This document shows positions 56,579 through 64,000 of a DNA stretch of 64,000 bases, in pieces; position 1 is the stretch's first letter, and every line of letters begins with the position of its first letter. Location of the stretch: the NCBI GenBank assembly GCA_958299035.1, contig CATQJL010000001.1, positions 76,095,594 through 76,159,593 of the forward strand, in the 5' to 3' direction. The position numbers and the translations under genes were made by a program. The notes beneath the pieces were generated by a model. That model was not told where the DNA came from and searched no databases. It saw nothing but the letters and a program-made list of their open reading frames with translations. This stretch comes from Cylicocyclus nassatus (Eukaryota; Nematoda; Chromadorea; Rhabditida; Strongylidae).

Positions 56579-57232
56579 GTATCTGCCTTCACCCACTTGC
56601 TAGCGACCCGTAGGGTCGCTAGTCTTATATATAAAGCTGAATGTCTGTTTGTCTGTCTGTATGTCTGTATGTCTGTCTGTCTGTCTGTCTGTACGTATGT
56701 TCCGAATAGAAAATTCCATTTCTGAACCGATCCGGACCAAACTTGGCACACATACACTACGGGCCCCGGCCGGTGTCATAGGCTACTTTTCGTCATCGAT
56801 TGATGTCGATTTTATCGATTTTTTGCAAAATTTGAGCTAGGGGGCTAAAATTTGGCAGAGGGGTGTAATCGAGCATGCTGATCACCCCCGTAGGGATGAT
56901 CACCATGCTCGATTACACCCCCTGCCAAAGTCCAGCCCCCTAGCTCAAATTTTGCAAAAAAAATCGATAAAATCGATAAAAGTAATGCACGGTTTCGAAA
57001 ACTAATATTGTATTCGTAATCAGCATGCTCGATTACACCCCTCTGCCAAATTCCAGCCCCCTAGCTCAAATTTTGCCAAAAATCGATAAAATCGACATCA
57101 ATCGATAACGAAAAGTGGATCGTGACACCCGCCGGGGCCCGAAGTGTATGTGTGCCAAGTTTGGTTCGGATCGGTTAAGAAATGGAATTTTCTATTCGGA
57201 ACATACGGCGGAGCCGGGTATGCCAGCTAGTT
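56579..57232. mobile_element. Helitron/DINE-like fold-back element with (GTCT)n tract
   Basis: It starts with the palindrome CTAGCGACCC / GGGTCGCTAG (56,600-56,622), then TTATATATAAAGCTGAATG and a (GTCT)n microsatellite (56,643-56,692). Arms of nearly 200 bp follow, starting GTATGTTCCGAATAGAAAA and sharing AAACTTGGCACACATACAC, GGGCCCCGGC and AAAATTTGAGCTAGGGGGC boxes, with an extra inverted copy of part of the arm at 56,885-56,975. Palindrome plus GTCT tract plus subterminal inverted repeats recalls Helentron-derived DINE elements; no Rep/helicase is present. It ends near CCAGCTAGTT at 57,232. Confidence 0.55.
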
Positions 57233-57250
57233 CATAATAATTCATTCTTA

Positions 57251-57985
57251 GGGCCGCATGCACGAACAGGAGAGCTGGGGAGGGGATCGCAGCTTCAGAA
57301 GAAAGCTTCATATCCTGAAGCTCCGAACTTCTGAATTTCACGCTGTCTACCTGTCCGTAAGTATTCCTACCACCCCTTACTACGAACATATTGAACAGGA
57401 GCAAGAAGCTGTACAAGCCGCTTTTTCCAGCTTTTTGTACGATCCCCTGGTGATCCCCGGGGGACGACCGGTTCTTCTTTAAAGTCATTTTTCTTTCTGC
57501 GAAGTTAACGAAAACCATCCAAATTGTACTGAACATCTAATACAGCAGTGCTAAGCATGTTGCTGATGAGAACAAATGAGTCTTTGAAAAGTCGAATTTT
57601 CCGGTAAACCTCAAATTTCGACCTGTGGATCATCGAAAATTTCATGACTTCGAAACATCAATTGTTCTTACCAGAAATAGGTGAGCACTGTTGGGTTAGA
57701 TAAACTGCACAACTTTGGAAGCTTTTCATTGACTTCGAAGAAAGAAAAATGATTTCAAAGAAGTGGCGGTCGTTCCCCGGGGATCACTAGGGGATCGTAC
57801 AAAAAGCTCTAAAAATCCACTTGTTCAGCTTCTCGCTCCTGTTCAGTATGTTCATAGTGAAGGATGGTAGGAATACTTACGGACAGATAGACAGCGTGAA
57901 ATCCAGAAGTTCGGAGCTTCAGGATATGAAGCTTTCTTTTGAGCTGCGATCCCCTCCCCAGCTCTCCTGTTCGTGCATGCGGCCC
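57251..57985. mobile_element. Harbinger-type fold-back element, 735 bp, TTA target duplication
   Basis: The ends GGGCCGCATGCACGAACAGG and complement have arms of about 280 bp and a TTA duplication at 57,248-57,250 and 57,986-57,988. Subterminal GATCCCC boxes and an AAGTCATTTnTCTTTCTG, then AAATTGTACTGA and TGCTAAGCATGTT series, are shared with 16,327-17,083, so the two are relatives. The frames of 74-114 codons are arm sequence. Confidence 0.82.
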
Positions 57986-58166
57986 TTAAACTGCAACATT
58001 TCCACAAGTGCTTTGGAAATCCAGTCTCTACAGAAAACTGATATACTGGAGCTTTGAGAAAAAAACTAGGTTAGCTAATAAATAATTTTGGTCAATTTTG
58101 CTGCTGAAAATGTAGCACCTACAGCACAAAAGCTACAGAAAATTTTTGTCTAGCGCTTGCTATCTA

Positions 58167-59187
58167 TTAGGTCATTCCGAAAGTAATTTCGCTTTTTTCA
58201 AACGGGCACCACATGTGATGGAACAAAGATTTCTAAGAGATCTTGGAAGCATTCGATGCAGAATTTCATTCTCTTTCTAATGTTTATCAAAATGTCGCAA
58301 AACAGTCAATGAGCTTTCAGAAAATAACCAAAACCTGCAACCCATGCTTTTTGAGATGGTCAAGTTTTATGATTTTTTAAAACTTTTATATCAATCCTCA
58401 AAAGGATTGCAAGTAACGATTCGATAGAGTAAACCTTACAGAATACAGTACTACTTTTTTCTCCTTTCCATAGCTAGTCATACATTTTTAACAGAATTTT
58501 AACTGATGGTACCAATTTCCATACATGGGCAGCTAAATCCTCGTAGAACATCAAAAGAGGAGCAGCTCGCGCACTATTCGATGCAGCATTTTCTCCTCTT
58601 TCTAATAGGTCTTTTCTGGTTCCGATTTGTTTAGTTTCCGGGGATAAAATCATCATAACTCATTTTTTTAGCGAGCCCCAGGCTGTACCCAAAAAACTCG
58701 AAACTTGATATTTCGAACCCGTAAACCCTCACATGCTTTGTAAAATTTATGCTAACTCATAGTACTATCTTGGTAGTCTCAAATTCCGAAGAATTATGAT
58801 GTTCGTTGCCATTGTGGCTGAGGTGGGCCTGCCAAAATCCGATGGTTCTGTTAAAAAATCTTTTAAAAAATTACGGCTAGATACGAGGAAGAGAAAAAAG
58901 TAGTGCTATATTCTATAAGGTTTACTCTATGGAATAGTTACTTGCAATCCTTTTGAGGATTGATATAAAAGTTTTAAAAAATCATAAAACTTGATTATCT
59001 CAAAAAGCATGGGTTGCAGGTTTTGGTGATTTTCTGAAAGCTCATTGACTGTTTTGCGACAATTTCATAAATATTAGAAAGAGAATAAAATTCTGCATCG
59101 AATGCTTCCAAGACCTCTTAGAAATCTTTGTTCCGTCACATGTGGTGCCCGTTTGAAAAAAGCGAAATTACTTTCGGAATGACCTAA
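58167..59187. mobile_element. Mariner-type fold-back MITE, 1,021 bp, TA target site
   Basis: The ends TTAGGTCATTCCGAAAGTAA and complement are flanked by TA. Arms of about 290 bp include GCATTCGATGCAGAATTT, TATCAATCCTCAAAAGGATT and ATAGAGTAAACCTTA boxes. Length and the GATAGAGTAAAC box match the element at 40,082. No transposase. Confidence 0.88.
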
Positions 59188-60245
59188 TATAAAAGTGCAC
59201 TTCAATGATAATTGAATGTAAACTCTGTTCGAGCAGATTTTATTTTCTTGCAGAGAATTGAGTTATTCCAATTTTCTCATTGTGTGCCCAAAGGCAAAAA
59301 TTTTGCTTTTTAATCAGCAAATTTCAAAATCTGGGGTCACGCTTCTTATTTTAATTTGCTGAAACAACTTGTGCGCATCCAATTACAAAATTACTTTACT
59401 CATATCCCATCACAAAACGAAAACGAAAATCAGAAAGACCAAGGATTAGGCTTCCGGCAATTTAGCTATATTGGGGCGTTACTGTCATCTAAGGATAGTA
59501 TAAAGTTCAGGGTAGTTGGTATGTGATAGTAGAAGCTTCAAATTCTTCCCCTCAAAAATATTATGGATGAAAAGTATCAAGAAAAGTCTTTATGGATATT
59601 CGCATGCCAAAAAATACTATGCATTTTCTCTGTTGCCAACTCGTATTTAGCATAAGCGATCAAGTAAGAAGATAATCGCATAAAAGATTGAAGCAACTAT
59701 TCCTTGCTTACAAAATTATTTTCATCGCATAATCAAAAAAGCTTTTAAGGTAGTTTAACAGCTGCTCAAAATTAAATCATTTGTTCCTTGATCAGTAACG
59801 AATAAATTTTGAAACAAGGAAAAGATGGTTTGTTAACAGGTTTGGCAATTGAATCTAAAGTCAAGTTTTTACAGAAAAATGTAAGACGTGGTTTACAAAT
59901 TATTTATTGACATTGAGCAGGGTATTTTGATTGCGCTCTCAATAAAAACTTATGTGATCTCTTACCGCCACATTACAAAATCCAGCATTGAATAAATAAA
60001 CCGGTTTTGAAAACACTTTACACGCAGTTTTAGATTAGCAAAACAGTGAAGATATGTGTGAGTAAAACACTGAATATTTTACATTCAGAGTGCTTTTATC
60101 GTAACAGTATGGATAGACATGATGAACAAAATACAAATGGAACAGCATAAAATTGATTAGAATTACAGATTTATATGCTATGCTTTCAAAAGCGGCTGTG
60201 ACGAGCAGCTGCTGTTGCTAACCGCAGTGGGTTGCTAGACATTGA
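59188..60245. other. Gene-free stretch, nothing recognised
   Basis: AT-rich sequence without frames over 60 codons or any repeat structure that I noticed. Confidence 0.45.
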
Positions 60246-60638
60246 AGGCAGTGTCTCGGGAAAAATTGCGAGGAGAGCTCTCCGCATCTACACGACCTTC
60301 TGGGTCGGCTGAGTCTGAAAAGTCAAAAAAGTGCTTTTCGGTGTTCCCCGACCTTGGAGATTGCTGAGGAGGCTGGGCGAGGGATTCCCGTTGGAATCAG
60401 CGATTGGCTGCAGGATACTGTAACTCCTCCCATTCCGGCGGCAATTGGTTGATCAGCTCAGGCAGCCAATCGCGACTCAGTTGGCGATCGCTTGCCCATC
60501 CCTCCAGCAATCTCTAAGATCGGAAAACACCATGAAAAACTCTTTTCGGCATTTTAAGTAGAGCCCTGGACTCAGTGCATCCAGAAGGCCAAGAAGGGAT
60601 GGAAAGCTCGTAATTTCAGTTTTCGCAAGCCACTGCCT
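60246..60638. mobile_element. GC-rich fold-back element, ~390 bp
   Basis: The arms pair through AGGCAGTG at the outside, ACCTTCTGG / CCAGAAGG, TTTTCGG / CCGAAAA, GAGATTGCTG / CAGCAATCTC and GATTGGCTGC / GCAGCCAATC inside. Divergence between arms is appreciable. Target duplication not resolved, so the superfamily is unknown. Confidence 0.65.
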
Positions 60639-62452
60639 CTAGAAATGTGCCATTGTTTTCATAAGCATAAGTGTGCGCTGCATGTTATATTAACAAACTC
60701 TTATTTAGTAATTGCTTGTCTGCGGTTCACCATCTACTTTGAACTAAGCAAATAAGAACAAAACTTTTATACGTTCCAAACATAATCTCGAACGCACAAA
60801 TTTCTTAATTAGGCACAATTTTAAAAAATGGCGATGACTGCGATTGCGTCTGCCCAAATAGAAAATAATGCTGATATTATATGCATGGCTTTTCTCCTCT
60901 CAAATTGTGCAGCATTGTTTTTTTTGGCGTGATGTTAATCAGATAATTGCAAATTAGGTATTGAAAATATGCACAAAATGTTTCATTTCTGATATCAAGG
61001 CGGAAAAATGTTCCGAAAGCTGGTCAGATTTGAAGTTTTACTAAGCTGAAAATAAAATGAAGCCACAGCCACACCCTGAGAAAAAATTTTAAGGGGCTAA
61101 CTTCAACTCCTGAACTTTCTGAAAATATTCTATTAGTTATCAATATAAGCAAGTCACTTGCATTTTCTTACAACAAATTTGTAGGTAAAAAGGTAATTTT
61201 CGAAAATTTCGTGAGACATAATCGTTAAAATTTCTTTACTGACAATCTCACTAATTAATCTGAAAATAAATGTCTACATTCAAGAAGGGAAGTTTTGATT
61301 CAGTTGCAAAACATAGATGCAGCCCAATAGTACCAGCTCTTTCTAAATGTGGTACACATACTTTCAAGGTCTAACCAGCTGTATTTCTTGATAAGGCTAG
61401 AGATAAGTACAAGTGCACGATCTCTGCTTACATGGTTTGAAATTTTACGACAGGAGTTATTGTTACAAAAACTTGCGGTACTGATAAGGAAATGTCTACA
61501 TTACATAGTCGCAAACATCAAAGAAATGGCCGTTCCCGATTATGCGTGGCTACGAAATGCCACGGCCTCTGAGTTTGGCAAACATGCTGACTAATAAGCG
61601 AACATTGAGGAGAAACGTTGAGAAAAGCGAAGGTTCTTGAGAAATTATTAGATTCTCTGGAAATTAATAGGAGGGGAGGATAGTCAGCATCTGTTGGTAA
61701 GACGTTTAAGACATTTAGTAAGACACATAAAAGGAATTCCGGAAGGTAACAAAAAATGTGCTCAATACCTCTTTCAAGAACTGCCATAGGAAGACATGAT
61801 GCGGTAAAAAACCAAATTAATGCTTACATACGTTTTTGGTTAACAGAATGGAAAATTGCCTACTGTTTCTATAGGTTCGTGAAAAAAAGTAATTGTTTTA
61901 CTAATTAGACAAATAATAGTCAGCGTAGAAAATTATGATCACTTTTATATGGGTTATTTTATGAGAAACGATGAATAGCTTCAATGAACCCAGATTACCC
62001 CCGTTGAGAAGAATAGTTACCCAGGAGAAATGCTGCCCTATAACTGATATATAATTCCAAAATCGAAAAAGGAAAATTTCCCTTTTCCATATCTGTAGTG
62101 CAAATAATCGTTCGGAAAACTACCAATTCGTATGACGCACACAAATAACGAATGTATATTTGTATGCAAAGTGCAATAGGGTTTTTCTCGCTCTTTATTT
62201 TCACGCGTACGTATCGTTCACTTTACGATAAGGGAATAGCAATTCGAAGAAAGCACTTCTCCTCCCATCAAGGCATAAGTTTTGGGCAAACTTGATAATT
62301 TTGTTACTTAAGAAATATTCAATATGTTACACGTTCTAAGCTTGAACATTTAGATGATCATGTGAAGATATCGACCCTGCAAATTTCGTTCAAGAGAAAA
62401 TTTTGTAAGATGTGAATTTCGTACCAAAATTTGAGAATAATGTTTTCATATA
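60639..62452. other. Gene-free stretch, nothing recognised
   Basis: Frames at 61,349-61,594 (+) and 61,518-61,787 (-) overlap and show no domain; no splice-bounded exon series is convincing. Confidence 0.45.
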
Positions 62453-63259
62453 TTAGGTTGATTCATAAATAATGCACGTTTTCTATACTCTGACTTTCAA
62501 CCGAGATAATTCTTTTTTGAAAAGACATTTCTGGGCGCAATAAAAACAACTGTAACCAGCAAATCAATGGCTATAAAACAGATGCTCTTTCGTGACTGTA
62601 TCTATAACAAGAAAGATTTTCTAGCTTAAAGATTGCCAACAACTTTTTTCAGAAGCCTCCACTTTGAGAGAGCATAACTTATGTTGAAATGAAATAGGAT
62701 AAAACGGTCTTTGCTCTTCGTGTAGCCAAGGGTCTCTTGAGCAGTAATGCCAAGGTTGGATTTAACGGAAGATTTTTGAAAGAAAATATTGCGAAAAAGT
62801 CGAAAGTTCTCACTTTTTCTCAGCATCTCGGCGGGTTCAAAAATCAGCCATTTTCGAAAACTTCAAAGTTTTATATGGCAAGGAAGGGCCGCGACGATCA
62901 CTCAAGTTTGCAATTGAATTTCTCGGCTTAGAATTCATGGAGAATTTTGTTCAAACAGCATCTTGTAGCACAGAGTTTTCTTATCATTGTGCATATTATT
63001 TGAAATTAATCCAGCTATTCCTCATGGATTTAGGGCAAAAAGAGTGAAAAGCAAAAATTTTGGGATTTAGTTTCTTTTAATGAAGATTCAGAACTTTGGA
63101 ATGAACATAGATTTACGAAAGCGAAGGGCCGCATAAGAAACCAGAAAAAACGCTCTTTTAGACAGTAGAAAAAGTTTTTGAGGAGATTGATTACACGTCA
63201 AATACCAGCTCTTGGAAGAAGAGGTGAGAAAAACGTGCACAAATTATGAATCAACCCAA
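62453..63259. mobile_element. Mariner-type MITE, 807 bp, TA target site
   Basis: The left end TTAGGTTGATTCATAAATAA and right end (complement TTGGGTTGATTCATAATTTG) pair over about 35 bases to a GCACGTTTT box and are flanked by TA. The interior has no recognisable transposase. Confidence 0.78.
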
Positions 63260-63268
63260 TACAATTTA

Positions 63269-63510
63269 CAGTCGAGTCATTTCATATGATCATGTGTGTC
63301 GCTGCACGTTTCACCTTTGGCGTCCTCATCCTGGCGCAGACAGTTCCTCTGCTAAGTGTTTCCAATGTTTTCTTCATGCTTTTTTTCCTTTTCAGTACCA
63401 ATCTCTCACAAAGTGCTGTAAGCGGTTTTTGCATTTCCAGGATGGGGACGCCAAAGGCGGATAGTTTGTGCAGTGACACATATGATCATATGATAGAATT
63501 CGACTGTTTG
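63269..63510. mobile_element. Small inverted-repeat element with CAGTCGA ends
   Basis: CAGTCGA, CATATGATCAT(G/A)TGTGTC, then CCTTTGGCGTCC and CATCCTGG boxes occur in opposite orientation on the two sides. The outer frame on each side is compatible with a short TTT/TTA duplication but this is not certain. Overlapping 65-86 codon frames on both strands are arm sequence. Confidence 0.6.
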
Positions 63511-64000
63511 TGGGAAGGTCATGGTAACCTAGAGATCTCTTTTTAATTAGCCCGCTATCATTAACCTAAAAAACGCATTTTTTAAAATGAAAAATCTTGC
63601 ACCGTTTCAATTGAAACATTTCAAACTTTTGGAATCGTTTTCCGTCCAAGACAACCATAGTAAGTGTCGTCATTTCCTTTGATAAATAGGTAAGGAAAAT
63701 GCATACAAACAAGTTAGCACAATTTCTGAAAGATTTGAGGCATATTTCGAAGCAGATGTAAAAGACAAGGACCCTGCGATGAAGCTTTACTCTTTATCAC
63801 TAACATGCATATGTCTAAAAAAAATTCAAAATCAAGAAGGGCTCTTATGCACGTGCTGAAATCAGAAATTTTGCACGTTAATGTAAATTGGACGAAAAGT
63901 CCCAAGATACATTTAGTTTTTTTGTGGAGTAATGACGTAATCAATGCTGCTGATATTTTCATTGACAAAAAACCTTTTTTACAAAATTGTCACTGCGAAA
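63511..64000. other. Gene-free end of window with a dispersed-repeat segment
   Basis: 63,660-63,900 matches 50,240-50,510 in the same orientation with moderate divergence. Nothing else is recognised up to the window edge. Confidence 0.45.

Noticed and set aside
57192..58057. 74-114 codon frames with shared words on both strands
   Set aside because: They come from the two arms of the Harbinger-type element at 57,251-57,985.

Overview
This is a gene-poor, repeat-dominated window from an animal genome, most likely a nematode. The evidence is: one host gene with short introns (53, 63 and 74 nt among others) whose 3' splice sites are mostly TTTCAG-like; a Ty3/Gypsy element with a nematode-type Gag; and many small inverted-repeat DNA transposons. 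The species cannot be named from sequence alone. No rRNA gene, functional tRNA gene, CRISPR array or bacterial-type operon is visible.

Layout. 1-13,830: a satellite array of about 190-195 bp monomers in three higher-order domains (periods about 1,817, 920 and 577-579 bp); it runs off the left edge. 13,850-17,170: an older, degenerate tandem repeat of about 155-175 bp, broken by a Mutator-type fold-back element (itself carrying a nested MITE) and a Harbinger-type fold-back element. 18,222-23,022: a complete LTR retrotransposon with near-identical LTRs, a 5-bp target duplication, and one gag-pol frame cut by a single in-frame stop. 24,250-41,720: two diverged copies of a mostly non-coding segment (about 24,250-30,990 and 36,790-41,720), each carrying private transposon insertions, with further MITEs, a SINE-like element and a (TG)n tract in and between them. 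45,008-48,022, minus strand: the one confident host gene, a seven-exon Lifeguard/TMBIM (Bax-inhibitor-1 superfamily) membrane protein of 242 residues. 51,270-55,640: a second satellite-like array of about 130 bp units with recurring G-rich tracts. 55,654-64,000: a cluster of mariner-type, Harbinger-type and Helitron-like fold-back elements in otherwise featureless AT-rich DNA.

The only coding capacity I can support is the Lifeguard gene and the retrotransposon polyprotein. Most other open frames lie in repeats or terminal inverted repeats and look like chance frames. The value of the window is as a record of satellite evolution and nested transposition: target-site duplications and empty sites let several insertions be ordered relative to one another.
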